Below are positions 52,817-61,549 of a stretch of 61,800 nucleotides of DNA, piece by piece. Below the pieces are notes generated by a model. It was not told where the DNA came from and ran no database searches. It was given only the letters and a program-made list of their open reading frames with translations. How positions within the stretch are numbered: the first letter of the stretch is position 1; every line of letters begins with the position of its first letter. Position numbers and translations under genes: made by a program. The stretch lies in assembly GCA_041583135.1 (NCBI GenBank), contig JBFHGJ010000022.1, positions 1 to 61,800 of the forward strand. The letters are read 5' to 3'. The DNA comes from JABSOG01 sp041583135 (lineage in GTDB: Bacteria > Pseudomonadota > Gammaproteobacteria > Enterobacterales > Alteromonadaceae).

Positions 52817-54850
52817 TTACATCACTCTCATACCAGGTTGTGCACCTTCATCAGGGTTAAGAATGAAGATGTCTTTACCACCTGGCCCGGCAGCGAGCAC
52901 CATGCCTTCTGACATACCAAACTTCATCTTACGCGGGGCGAGGTTTGCTACCATAACCGTCAGTTTGCCTTCAATGTCCTCTGGCTGATATGCCGATTTA
53001 ATACCGGCAAATACCTGGCGGGTATCACCGCCCAAATCCAGTTCTAAGCGCAACAGCTTTTTCGCGCCGTCAACATGCTCTGCCTTGGCAATACGAACTA
53101 CGCGTAAGTCTACTTTAGCAAAATCATCAAAGCTTATTTCAGGGGCAATCGGCTCTTCATCCAGTGGGCTTGGGTCTTTCGTATCTTGTGGGTGATGAGC
53201 AACCGCCTGCAAGTCTTCTTTAGAAGCTTCAACCATTTTCTCGATTTTGCTCGCCTCAACCCTTTGCATCAGGGCTTTGAACTTATTGACAGGGTGGTCA
53301 CTCAACAGTGTTTTCGCTCCGGCCCAACTGAAGCTGTCGTTTAAAAACGCTTCGGCTTCTTTAGCCATGGCTGGCAAAATCGGTTGCAAATAAATCATCA
53401 AAATACGGAAACAGTTAAGACCCATTGAACATACATCGTGGGTTTGCTGCTGTAGCGCTTCGTCTTTGGCGCTCACCCATGGCGCTTTGGCATCAATATA
53501 CTGGTTGGCCTTATCTGCCAATGCCATAATTTGGCGCACGGCTTTGGCATATTCACGCTGCTCATAATACTCAGCAATTTGCTCACTTGCCGCAGTGAAT
53601 TCTGCCGCCAACTCACTGTTGTCGATATTGCTTGATAATTTTCCGCCATACTTTTTGCTGATAAAGCCGGCGCAGCGGCTGGCAATGTTAACCACTTTGC
53701 CCACTAAATCCGCATTGACCTTGGTAACAAAGTCATCAAAGCTCAAATCAATGTCGGTGACGCCGCTGGTGAGTTTAGAGGCGTAGTAATAGCGCAGATA
53801 CTCAGGGTTTAAGTGATCCAAATAGGTTCTGGCTTTGATAAAGGTGCCTTTAGATTTAGACATCTTGGCGCCATTGACAGTAACAAAGCCATGAACAAAC
53901 ACATTGGTCGGCTTTCTAAAACCGGCGCCTTCGAGCATGGCAGGCCAGAACAGACAGTGGAAATAAGTAATGTCTTTACCAATGATATGATACAGTTCAG
54001 CATCAGAATCGGCGGCAAAAAAACTATCAAAATCAACACTGTTTTTATCACAATAGTTTTTGAAGCTGGCCATGTAACCGACCGGCGCATCGAGCCAGAC
54101 ATAGAAGAACTTATCTTTTTCACCCGGGATCTCAAAGCCGAAGTAAGGGGCATCGCGGCTGATATCCCACATTTGCAGACCTTGTTCGAACCATTCTTCC
54201 AGCTTGTTGGCTATTTCAGTCTGTACAGAGCCTGAGCGCAGGTAATCTTTGAGCATGCTTTCAAAGGCTGGCAAATCAAAGAAAAAGTGCTCTGAATCTT
54301 TCAGTACCGGCGTGGCGCCTGAAACCGCAGAACGAGGATTGATCACCTCAGTGGTGGCATAGGTTGAGCTACAAACATCACAGCTATCGCCGTTTTGGTC
54401 TTCTGCGCCACATTTAGGGCAGGTGCCTTTGATAAAACGGTCTGGCAAAAACATGCCTTTTTCCGGGTCGTATAACTGAGAGATGGTTTTTTTCTTGATG
54501 TGACCGGCCGCTTTAAGGCGGTTATAAATCAAACCGGCCAGCGCTTCGTTTTCGCTGGAGTGAGTTGAGTGATAGTTGTCGTACTCTACGCCAAAATCAA
54601 CGAAATCCTGAAGGTGCTCGGCTTGCGTGTCGGCAACCATTTTATCGGGAGTAATGCCCAGTTGTTGGGCTTTGAGCATCACCGGGGTGCCATGAGCATC
54701 ATCGGCGCAGATGCTATAACACTGATGTCCCATTGAGCGATGAAAGCGCGCCCAGACATCGGTTTGAATGTGCTCTAGCAAATGGCCTAAATGGATAGAA
54801 CCGTTGGCATAGGGCAAGGCACTGGTGACTAATATTTTACGTTGTGTCAT
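52817..54850 (-). CDS. metG: Methionyl-tRNA synthetase
   Basis: 677 residues, as in E. coli. It charges tRNA-Met. Seen: GSIHLGHLLEHIQTDVWARF (HIGH), zinc knuckle Cys residues (GTCPKCGAEDQNGDSCDVC), KMSKSKGTFI, and a C-terminal tRNA-binding domain (DLRVVRIAKAEHVDGAKKLL). Transcribed away from mrp. Confidence 0.97.
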   Translation of the reverse strand: MTQRKILVTSALPYANGSIHLGHLLEHIQTDVWARFHRSMGHQCYSICADDAHGTPVMLKAQQLGITPDKMVADTQAEHLQDFVDFGVEYDNYHSTHSSENEALAGLIYNRLKAAGHIKKKTISQLYDPEKGMFLPDRFIKGTCPKCGAEDQNGDSCDVCSSTYATTEVINPRSAVSGATPVLKDSEHFFFDLPAFESMLKDYLRSGSVQTEIANKLEEWFEQGLQMWDISRDAPYFGFEIPGEKDKFFYVWLDAPVGYMASFKNYCDKNSVDFDSFFAADSDAELYHIIGKDITYFHCLFWPAMLEGAGFRKPTNVFVHGFVTVNGAKMSKSKGTFIKARTYLDHLNPEYLRYYYASKLTSGVTDIDLSFDDFVTKVNADLVGKVVNIASRCAGFISKKYGGKLSSNIDNSELAAEFTAASEQIAEYYEQREYAKAVRQIMALADKANQYIDAKAPWVSAKDEALQQQTHDVCSMGLNCFRILMIYLQPILPAMAKEAEAFLNDSFSWAGAKTLLSDHPVNKFKALMQRVEASKIEKMVEASKEDLQAVAHHPQDTKDPSPLDEEPIAPEISFDDFAKVDLRVVRIAKAEHVDGAKKLLRLELDLGGDTRQVFAGIKSAYQPEDIEGKLTVMVANLAPRKMKFGMSEGMVLAAGPGGKDIFILNPDEGAQPGMRVM

Positions 54851-55019
54851 GTTTGCTCGGATCCCGACAAATTGTATTTTTGATTCAAAGGGGGTTCAGT
54901 TGATCTAAATTGCCCAGCAACACCTGTTTGGCTGTATCGGGTTATTCAGAAAAAACTGGAGATAAGAGTCCGAATGTTACATAATTCGCTTCACTATTTC
55001 ACCTGCAAAGTCATAAAAA

Positions 55020-56132
55020 ATGTTGAAATTTTTACGCAGGAGAAGCCAATCAACGCAACCAGATTTCAAAGCCTCTATGTCGTTACCGATTAATCAATTG
55101 CTGCAAAACTTCACTCATCCGGAACTGCCCGAAGGGTTGTTCAAACTCATGACAAACTGTCGTTGTGTGCTTAAAACCGAAGATGGGGAGGATATTCTCA
55201 AGGTCACTGTCACCATGCCCTTTGCCTGTCGTGGCCTCAAACAAGCACTTGAATCCTATTTGAACGAACAGCTTGAGCAGAAGGTTAGTGCTGAGTTTAT
55301 TTGCGAACTCAGTCAAACGCCTCGATATAAACAGGTCAAAAATATTGTGCTGGTGGCCTCGGGCAAAGGTGGTGTCGGCAAGTCTACAACAGCGGTCAAC
55401 ATTGCTTTGGCATTGGCACAAGAAGGAGCAAAGGTTGGCCTTTTAGATGCCGATATTTATGGTCCAAGCTTGCCAATTATGCTAGGGCTTAAAGGCCACA
55501 AGCCGCAATCGACTGACGGTAAGTCAATGGAACCGCTAGCGGCGTTTGGCGCTAAGGTTAACTCAATCGGCTTTTTGATCAACCCCGAGGATGCCGCCGT
55601 TTGGCGAGGCCCGATGGCTGGGTCTGCTTTGATGCAACTGATTGGTGAAACCAACTGGGGGGAGTTGGATTATCTGGTGGTTGATATGCCCCCTGGTACC
55701 GGTGATATTCAACTGACCCTATCACAAAAATTTCCTTGCACTGGTGCATTGATTGTCACCACGCCGCAAAATGTTGCTTTGGCCGACGCTGAAAAAGGCG
55801 TATCGATGTTTAACAAGGTCAACATTCCGGTGCTGGGGATTGTTGAAAATATGAGTTATTTTCAATGTAGTAGCTGTGGCGCCGTTGAACATATTTTTGG
55901 CACCGATGGCGCCAAAGCAATGGCAGCAAGTCACCAGACCGAATTATTAGGGCAAATTCCGCTAGAAAAACAACACCGCGAAAATGCCGACAACGGTAGG
56001 CCAACGGTGATGGGGGACAATGCCATGGCAGCCATTTACCGCCAAGTGGCAAGGGCGCTGTCAAAAAGACTTTATACTATACATTCAGAAGTCGCACCGA
56101 GCGGCCCTGTAATTTCTTTCAGTGACGACTAA
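55020..56132 (+). CDS. apbC: Iron-sulfur carrier P-loop ATPase (Mrp/ApbC)
   Basis: 370 residues (E. coli ApbC 369). It delivers iron-sulfur clusters. Seen: Walker A GKGGVGKSTTAVNIALALA, GLLDADIYGPSLPIMLGL, PPGTGDIQLTL and the CxxC cluster site YFQCSSCGAVEHIFG. The N-terminal MIP18-like domain is short. The common metG-apbC neighbourhood of gammaproteobacteria is kept; dcd follows in the same direction. Confidence 0.93.
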   Translation: MLKFLRRRSQSTQPDFKASMSLPINQLLQNFTHPELPEGLFKLMTNCRCVLKTEDGEDILKVTVTMPFACRGLKQALESYLNEQLEQKVSAEFICELSQTPRYKQVKNIVLVASGKGGVGKSTTAVNIALALAQEGAKVGLLDADIYGPSLPIMLGLKGHKPQSTDGKSMEPLAAFGAKVNSIGFLINPEDAAVWRGPMAGSALMQLIGETNWGELDYLVVDMPPGTGDIQLTLSQKFPCTGALIVTTPQNVALADAEKGVSMFNKVNIPVLGIVENMSYFQCSSCGAVEHIFGTDGAKAMAASHQTELLGQIPLEKQHRENADNGRPTVMGDNAMAAIYRQVARALSKRLYTIHSEVAPSGPVISFSDD

Positions 56133-56150
56133 AACGATAGAACATCCATT

Positions 56151-56741
56151 ATGAGACTGTGTGATACCGATATTATCCAACATATTAACGACGGCAAGAT
56201 TAAAGTAGAGCCGACACCGGATCCTTCTTTGATCTCTGGTGTTACCTTGGATATTCGCCTTGGCAATAAATTTCGTGTGTTCAACGACCATGTAGCACCT
56301 TATGTAGATCTTAGCGGCCCTCGCGTAGAGATGGATAAGGCCATTCAGTCGATTATGAGCGATGAATTGCTGGTTGAAGAAGGCGATGCGTTTTTCTTAC
56401 ACCCCGGAGAGCTGGCACTAGGGGTGACTTTCGAGTCAATTACCTTGCCGAACAATATTGTCGGCTGGCTTGATGGCCGCTCGTCTTTGGCAAGGCTTGG
56501 CCTAATGGTACACGTAACGGCGCATCGTATCGATCCAGGTTGGTCGGGCAACATCGTGCTTGAGTTCTTTAACTCAGGTAAATTGCCGCTGGCTTTGCGT
56601 CCAATGATGAAGATCGGCGCGCTCAATTTCGAAACCATGTCGGGCCCTGCGCAAAACCCCTATAATCTCAAAAAAGGGGCGAAGTACCGTGACCAATCTG
56701 GCGCGGTGGGGTCTAAAATCAGTGAAGATGAGCATGACTAA
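56151..56741 (+). CDS. dcd: dCTP deaminase
   Basis: 196 residues. It deaminates dCTP to dUTP for thymidylate synthesis. Seen: GVTLDIRLGNKFRVF, DGRSSLARLGLMVHV, HRIDPGWSGNIVLEFFNSG and the C-terminal GAKYRDQSGAV nucleotide-closing segment. Begins 18 bases after apbC; the next gene overlaps its end. Confidence 0.96.
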   Translation: MRLCDTDIIQHINDGKIKVEPTPDPSLISGVTLDIRLGNKFRVFNDHVAPYVDLSGPRVEMDKAIQSIMSDELLVEEGDAFFLHPGELALGVTFESITLPNNIVGWLDGRSSLARLGLMVHVTAHRIDPGWSGNIVLEFFNSGKLPLALRPMMKIGALNFETMSGPAQNPYNLKKGAKYRDQSGAVGSKISEDEHD

Positions 56742-57246
56742 ACCGTTTTGGCTTGTTGGGCTGGCGCTTTTGCCGGCCTTTGGCGCAATGGCTGCACAAT
56801 CTGATACGCAGAAAAAAACCAAAGTTTATCGCTGCCAAAAAGATGGCGTAACGGTTTACTCACAAATCGAGTGTGCGCCCGATGCCAAATCTGTCGTGGT
56901 TGAGCTAGACCAGGGTTTACCGGATAAAGACTACAAGGCGCCATATGTTAAACAACAGCGCCAAGTCGATGAATATTTGGCGCAAAAGCAGCAAGCTGAA
57001 CAGCTCAAACGCCATTATGACAATATTGCACGGTACAAGCAGCAGTTGGCCAAAGCCTTTGATGAGTTAAAACAGCGGCGCTTTCGCTCGGCTCAAGACA
57101 AAGATGACGCTCTCAAAGCGTTATCTGCCAAATTCAATGGCCTTATCAAACAAGAGCAGGATGCCATCAAAGCAATACATCAGGCAGCAAAAGTAAAAGC
57201 CAAGCAAGCGCAGCCTGAATCTGCCGCCAATAACAGCGACAAATAA
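56734..57246 (+). CDS. DUF4124 exported protein
   Basis: 170 residues. It starts inside the dcd end (GAAG upstream), with signal peptide MTKPFWLVGLALLPAFGAMA. The DUF4124 core is KVYRCQKDGVTVYSQIECAP, with a conserved cysteine pair and YS motif. A long charged coiled-coil tail (QQAEQLKRHYDNIARYKQQL) follows. Function unknown. Coupled to dcd by overlap. Confidence 0.8.
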   Translation: MTKPFWLVGLALLPAFGAMAAQSDTQKKTKVYRCQKDGVTVYSQIECAPDAKSVVVELDQGLPDKDYKAPYVKQQRQVDEYLAQKQQAEQLKRHYDNIARYKQQLAKAFDELKQRRFRSAQDKDDALKALSAKFNGLIKQEQDAIKAIHQAAKVKAKQAQPESAANNSDK

Positions 57247-57377
57247 GTGATGAACCGCTGGTGGCGCGTACTGTGAGCCCTCAATAAATCTCTTTTATGT
57301 GGAATTTAGATATTTTCTCTTGTTGTTAATTATGGTAAGTTGCATTTACCTGATTTTTCCCCAGCTAAGAGATTATT

Positions 57378-57977
57378 TTGACTGAACAAAAAGGGCAATT
57401 GGTGCGTTGGAATGACGCCCGTGGTTGTGGTTTTATTAAGCCTGAAGTCGGTAGTGAAGAGGTCTTTATTCACATTAAGACATTGAGCAAAATGGCTAGG
57501 CCGCCAGTGATAGGCGATATTATTTATTTTCAATCGATTACAGACGAGCAAGGCAAAGAACGGGCTTACAGTGCGCGCATCGAGGGGGTTGGCATAAAGT
57601 CTTCGACCGCCTCAGCTCAAGTGAAAGCTCGACCGGTCAGAGTATCTAAGGCCAGAACGGCAAATCGCGGCAGTAGTCGTTCTTTTAACTCACTGGGGTT
57701 AATAGCAGTCATATTGGCAGTGGTTTACTTTTTTCCTCGCAACGAAGCGGCTAATCAGCCTATAAACGAATCGAAACCAGCAATCAGTGAAACTGTGCTC
57801 AATCAAGTGCCGCTGCTTAACCAGTTTGAAAATGACGATGAATTTAGCTGCCAAGGCAAGGTGCATTGTAGTGAAATGATCTCGTGTAAAGAGGCGCGCT
57901 TTTATCTACGCAATTGTCCGGGCGTTAAAATTGACGGCGACCATGACGGTATACCTTGTGAGAGAATGTGCCGCTGA
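57378..57977 (+). CDS. Cold-shock domain protein with membrane helix and Excalibur domain
   Basis: 199 residues from a TTG start. An N-terminal cold-shock domain (GQLVRWNDARGCGFIKPEVG, SEEVFIHIKTL) of about 70 residues binds nucleic acid. After a basic linker comes one membrane helix (LGLIAVILAVVYFF) and an outside tail. The tail ends in an Excalibur calcium-binding motif, CKEARFYLRNCPGVKIDGDH followed by DGIPCERMC, with four or so cysteines. So it links a nucleic-acid-binding domain to a domain outside the membrane. This order is known in related bacteria but unexplained. Confidence 0.85.
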   Translation: MTEQKGQLVRWNDARGCGFIKPEVGSEEVFIHIKTLSKMARPPVIGDIIYFQSITDEQGKERAYSARIEGVGIKSSTASAQVKARPVRVSKARTANRGSSRSFNSLGLIAVILAVVYFFPRNEAANQPINESKPAISETVLNQVPLLNQFENDDEFSCQGKVHCSEMISCKEARFYLRNCPGVKIDGDHDGIPCERMCR

Positions 57978-57999
57978 GGGCGGCACACTTTAACGCGGC

Positions 58000-58752
58000 T
58001 TATTTTGGTTTTCTAAACACCAAAGCGAAGCGATCGGTATTGCCGGTTACGGTTTTACGGCCAACCTCATAGCGCAGTTCATCGTCAGGGCGATAGAACA
58101 TGTCGGATTGTTTTTCCAGTACAAAACCTGCTGCCTGCACCTCTAAGATGACCTTCACCGGGTCTTCACGGCGGCCCAGTTCTTCGGTTTCAGGGGCCAT
58201 ATGTCGTCTGGTGTGGTCAACAATCACATAAACACCACCGGGTTTGAGCGCGTCAAAGGCGGCCTTGTTGAATTTGACTTTGCCTTTTTCGTCAAAGTTG
58301 TGATACTCGCGAATATTAAGCAACATATCGGCATCATCGACGCCTAAACTGGTGCTATTGAATTCAAAGTGGCCATTCCAACCAAGATCGATGGCGAGTT
58401 TCTTGGTGCTTTCAAAACCTGGCTTGGTCAAAAATGCATCCAAACGTTTCATCCAGTCTCCGTTATAGGCCAGCAGCAATTCCCCTTTTTCTGCCAGCAC
58501 CGGGCCGAGTATTTTAGTATACCAGCCGCCGCCGGGGGCGAACTCAATCACCTTCATGTTTTCTTTCAGGCCGAAAAACTCCAGGGCCTGTATAGGCGCC
58601 CGGTTCTTATCGCGCTGCTTTTCCGCATCGGTTCTGATATCCGACTGCATCGCCGTTTTAACTTTTTGCTGCATCGCAGATAGAGTCGGTTGTGCAAGGG
58701 CTGGCACTGTCATGGCGCATAGGGCCAGAGCAATGGTGGTCTTTTTTAGCAT
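58000..58752 (-). CDS. Exported SAM-dependent methyltransferase-like protein
   Basis: 250 residues from the ATG giving MLKKTTIALALCAMTVPALA, with AAGGA upstream; the open frame goes 53 codons further but the signal peptide settles it. A class I methyltransferase fold follows: MKVIEFAPGGGWYTKILGPV (SAM loop), LLLAYNGDWM, ADMLLNIREYHNF and GVYVIVDHTRRHMAPETEEL. A methyltransferase in the periplasm is unusual since SAM is cytoplasmic. Related signal-peptide-bearing proteins are common in marine gammaproteobacteria, so the activity is doubtful. Confidence 0.8.
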   Translation of the reverse strand: MLKKTTIALALCAMTVPALAQPTLSAMQQKVKTAMQSDIRTDAEKQRDKNRAPIQALEFFGLKENMKVIEFAPGGGWYTKILGPVLAEKGELLLAYNGDWMKRLDAFLTKPGFESTKKLAIDLGWNGHFEFNSTSLGVDDADMLLNIREYHNFDEKGKVKFNKAAFDALKPGGVYVIVDHTRRHMAPETEELGRREDPVKVILEVQAAGFVLEKQSDMFYRPDDELRYEVGRKTVTGNTDRFALVFRKPK

Positions 58753-59026
58753 GTTGTTATTATCCTTTTTGGACTTGTCTAAAAATCTCGTCGTTACCCT
58801 ACTTAAGCTGACATAAAAAAGCAAAAATAAAGGTGTTACCAATTGAAAACGGCCTAATGTACTTATTGTGATTGCAATTGTCACAAATAAACGGTTGAAT
58901 TTAGGCGGCACTGACTATAGGGTAGGCGCTATACCGACATAAGCGGTTACACCCTGAGCACAGCAAGGTAAAGGGCCCTTATTAGGGCAAAGATTGTAAT
59001 TTGAGGATATAAAGGAAAATGGGGGA

Positions 59027-60253
59027 ATGATGACCAATTCATCTGCGATAAGTCCTGCAACAACAAATCAACGTATTCAACACTTAGATATCATTCGCGG
59101 CATTGCCTTACTTGGTATCTTACTCATGAACATCCAAAGCTTCGCGATGCCGTTCGCTGCCTATTCCAACCCCATAAACTGGGGTGGGTTTGACGGTATC
59201 AATCAATGGATCTGGTCGATAAATTATCTGTTTGCCGACATGAAATTTATGACCATTTTCTCGATGTTGTTCGGTGCAGGCATTTGTCTGTTTGCACACA
59301 ATGCCGAAAAAAAATCAGGCTCAGCTTTGGGGCTACACTTCCAACGTAACTTTTACCTATTGTTGTTTGGCATGTTACACGGCTATTTCATCTGGTATGG
59401 AGATATCCTAGTCAGCTATGCCTTGTGTGGCTTTTTACTGTATTGGTTTCGTAACCTATCTTCAAGATGGTTGATAATCCTAGGCATTTTTTCAATGTCT
59501 TTATCTTCAGCCTTATTGTGGATGGTGCAACTGCTGCTCGATACAGGGGCAATGCCGCAAGAGTCTTTAACACAAATGCAAAATCAGTGGGCGCCAAGTG
59601 CCGAGGTGATGCAAAAAGAAATCAATGCCTTTGTGGGAAGCTATGCCCAGCAATTTGAGCAGCGATTTTTGATGACGTTAAACATGCAAACCGAAGTCTT
59701 TTTAAGCTTCAGCCTGTGGCGTGTTTCAGGCAGCATGATGATTGGCATGGCGCTGTACAAAAGTGGTGTACTGTCGGGGCAAAAATCTACCGGTTTTTAC
59801 ATCAAAATGGCGCTTATCGGTATTGTCTGCGGCTTTGCCCTGACCGGCTGGGGACTGAGCAATTCTCTGGCAGAGAATTTTGCGCTTGAAACGGCGATGA
59901 TCTTTGGCGTACAAACCAACTACTGGGGTAGCATTTTGTCGGCATTGGGCTACATTGGTGTGATCAATCTCATCATCAATGCGCAACTGTTTGCCGGGTT
60001 ACAGCAGCGCCTTGCGGCCGTCGGTCAAATGGCTTTTAGCAATTATATTGCCCACTCACTTATTTGCACCGGGCTGTTTTATGGTCTTGGCTTTTTCGGC
60101 ACCTTTGAGCGCTATGAGCAGCTGTTGTTGGTGCTGGCCATTTGGACCTTACAGCTGTGGTATTCAAAGCTGTGGTTGAGCAACTACCGCTTCGGTCCAC
60201 TGGAGTGGGTATGGCGCAGTATGACCTATCGTAAACTGCAAGCGATGAAATAA
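59027..60253 (+). CDS. DUF418 integral membrane protein
   Basis: 408 residues with about ten membrane segments. The start RIQHLDIIRGIALLGILLMN and the motif MKFMTIFSMLFGAGICLFAH are typical of the YeiB/DUF418 family, which is related to acyltransferase-type membrane proteins. GWGLSNSLAENF and the end RFGPLEWVWRSMTYRKLQAM also fit. No role is established. GGGGGA precedes the ATG. Confidence 0.85.
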   Translation: MMTNSSAISPATTNQRIQHLDIIRGIALLGILLMNIQSFAMPFAAYSNPINWGGFDGINQWIWSINYLFADMKFMTIFSMLFGAGICLFAHNAEKKSGSALGLHFQRNFYLLLFGMLHGYFIWYGDILVSYALCGFLLYWFRNLSSRWLIILGIFSMSLSSALLWMVQLLLDTGAMPQESLTQMQNQWAPSAEVMQKEINAFVGSYAQQFEQRFLMTLNMQTEVFLSFSLWRVSGSMMIGMALYKSGVLSGQKSTGFYIKMALIGIVCGFALTGWGLSNSLAENFALETAMIFGVQTNYWGSILSALGYIGVINLIINAQLFAGLQQRLAAVGQMAFSNYIAHSLICTGLFYGLGFFGTFERYEQLLLVLAIWTLQLWYSKLWLSNYRFGPLEWVWRSMTYRKLQAMK

Positions 60254-60281
60254 CCTCAACTCAATGTTAGGTGATTGAGGT
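60252..60281 (+). repeat. Possible solo end of the palindromic element
   Basis: Starts in the stop codon as AACCTCAAC, the same as copy 2, and closes with ATTGAGGT. It forms a 7-bp stem ACCTCAA/TTGAGGT without the 150-base interior. May be a deletion derivative or chance. Confidence 0.3.
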
Positions 60282-60294
60282 CAACCAAAGCGCT

Positions 60295-60326
60295 AACGGC
60301 CGTTAAATTTTGATTTAGCGGCCGTT
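60295..60326. terminator. Hairpin between DUF418 gene and rfaH
   Basis: AACGGCCGTTAAAT and ATTTAGCGGCCGTT form a 14-bp stem (one G-T pair) with loop TTTG, between two converging genes. Confidence 0.65.
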
Positions 60327-60348
60327 GTTCACCTCTGAGTTGCAATCA

Positions 60349-60855
60349 CTATCGTGAAGAAATGCATGACAGTGGCACAGTTACCCTCGATTCATTGCCA
60401 AGAATATTCAATAAAACCATCGCTCGACTCTCGCCGCATGGTATGTCGTAAATGCCTTCTATTTCGTCAAAACCGTGACCGTTGACGAGCACCGATTCGC
60501 CTTTGTTGAATGGGCTGCCCTTGCCAGCTTGGCTGACAAGGTTTTGGGCATGGGATTTGATTTCATTGATCAGCTTTTCGCTGGCAATGGCATAACGCTT
60601 ACCAAATCGGACAAAATCCAATACGCCAAAAGTGGAGGAAACCGGCGCTAAAGATTGCTGCTGCGGGTTGGCCGATAAAAAAAGGTAGCGGGGGAATAAA
60701 GCTTCAAGTTTGTCCCCTAGGCGCTTATTGTTGCCTGAACGTTTTATTTTTGCAGGGATCTGTGGATTGAAAACCTCAAATCCTTGGCGATGGAGATTTT
60801 CTTGTGCCCTAAATTCTTGTTTTGCCTTGCAATAGATCAAAAACCACTGTTTCAT
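60349..60855 (-). CDS. rfaH: Transcription antitermination protein RfaH
   Basis: 168 residues (E. coli 162). An operon-specific NusG paralogue that joins RNA polymerase at ops sites and lets it read long operons. Seen: MKQWFLIYCKAKQEFRAQEN, the NGN domain with LFPRYLFLS, STFGVLDFVRFGKRYA, and the KOW-like end GIYDIPCGESRAMVLLNILG. It points away from the ACP-containing gene and its ops-like site 550 bases away, so that cluster is a likely target. Confidence 0.93.
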   Translation of the reverse strand: MKQWFLIYCKAKQEFRAQENLHRQGFEVFNPQIPAKIKRSGNNKRLGDKLEALFPRYLFLSANPQQQSLAPVSSTFGVLDFVRFGKRYAIASEKLINEIKSHAQNLVSQAGKGSPFNKGESVLVNGHGFDEIEGIYDIPCGESRAMVLLNILGNESRVTVPLSCISSR

Positions 60856-61267
60856 TGTCTACCTGTCATCTTAGAATTTTTAATTATTGTTGTACTTCGT
60901 TCCCTAGCGTACCTCTATGTGACCTTCTAGTACCTTACCGCTTTGGGACCAAATTGTCTATCTTGGATCAATGAATTGTGAGGTTTTTGCACATTTGTGA
61001 GAGCTTGTGTCAAAATGTTGCAATTAAAGTGCAAATGGTGTCTTATGGCTGTTTGACGGAAAAATATCTAAATAATGATAGAAAACTGAACAGTTGGTCA
61101 GTTTTAATTTTGTCTAGAACAGAAACCTTTATAAAGTAAAAACAAAAGTTTAGCTTTAGTGTGGTTATTCTAATTCGTTTGAATACAAGGGATTGGTGGA
61201 GGTGTGTGAGTTTTTTCTTACATCTTAAGGGGCTGAAATAGGTCATCAATTTGTCATTTTTCTTCTA

Positions 61268-61295
61268 TTGCAAAAGCTGACTAGATAGCTATACT
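61268..61295 (+). promoter_or_regulatory. Promoter of the ACP-containing gene
   Basis: TTGCAA (61268-61273), a 16-base spacer, then TATACT (61290-61295). It is 4/6 and 5/6 of the sigma-70 boxes. It would give a leader of about 250 bases. Confidence 0.5.
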
Positions 61296-61404
61296 CTGCT
61301 CAAAAAACAGGGCTTAAACTTTCACCAAGCAAAATCGAAAGTTAACAACTGTTACAATTCATGTTCAAATACGGCACGAAGTTGGCAAAGATCAACACGC
61401 GCCC

Positions 61405-61422
61405 TGCGGTAGCTATTGCTAC
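61405..61422 (+). promoter_or_regulatory. ops-like RfaH recruitment site
   Basis: TGCGGTAGCTATT closely matches the E. coli ops core GGCGGTAGCGTGC: GCGGTAGC is shared exactly. The bases GTAGC-TATT-GCTAC also form a 5-bp hairpin. It lies in the leader, between promoter and start codon, as real ops sites do. Confidence 0.65.
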
Positions 61423-61549
61423 AAATTAATTTTCCATAAAAAGATACACCTATCGTTCGCAACCCAACGACAGTTCACTGTCGCTGAGTCTCTGATGCTG
61501 TGGCTAAGTTTCAGGTTGTGCGATAGACGGCACGTACAAGAGTGATAAT

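Larger units (their letters stand above)
60856..61549. other. Long AT-rich region between rfaH and the ACP gene
   Basis: About 690 bases. Left half has no visible gene. Right half holds a promoter, a long leader and an ops-like site for the gene at the window end. Confidence 0.6.

Noticed and set aside
58864..58886. TGTGATTGCAATTGTCACA resembling a CRP site
   Set aside because: The spacer is 9 bases rather than 6 and it lies over 100 bases from the nearest start.
61043..61249. A 68-codon frame on the minus strand beside rfaH
   Set aside because: AT-rich low-complexity product with no ribosome site.
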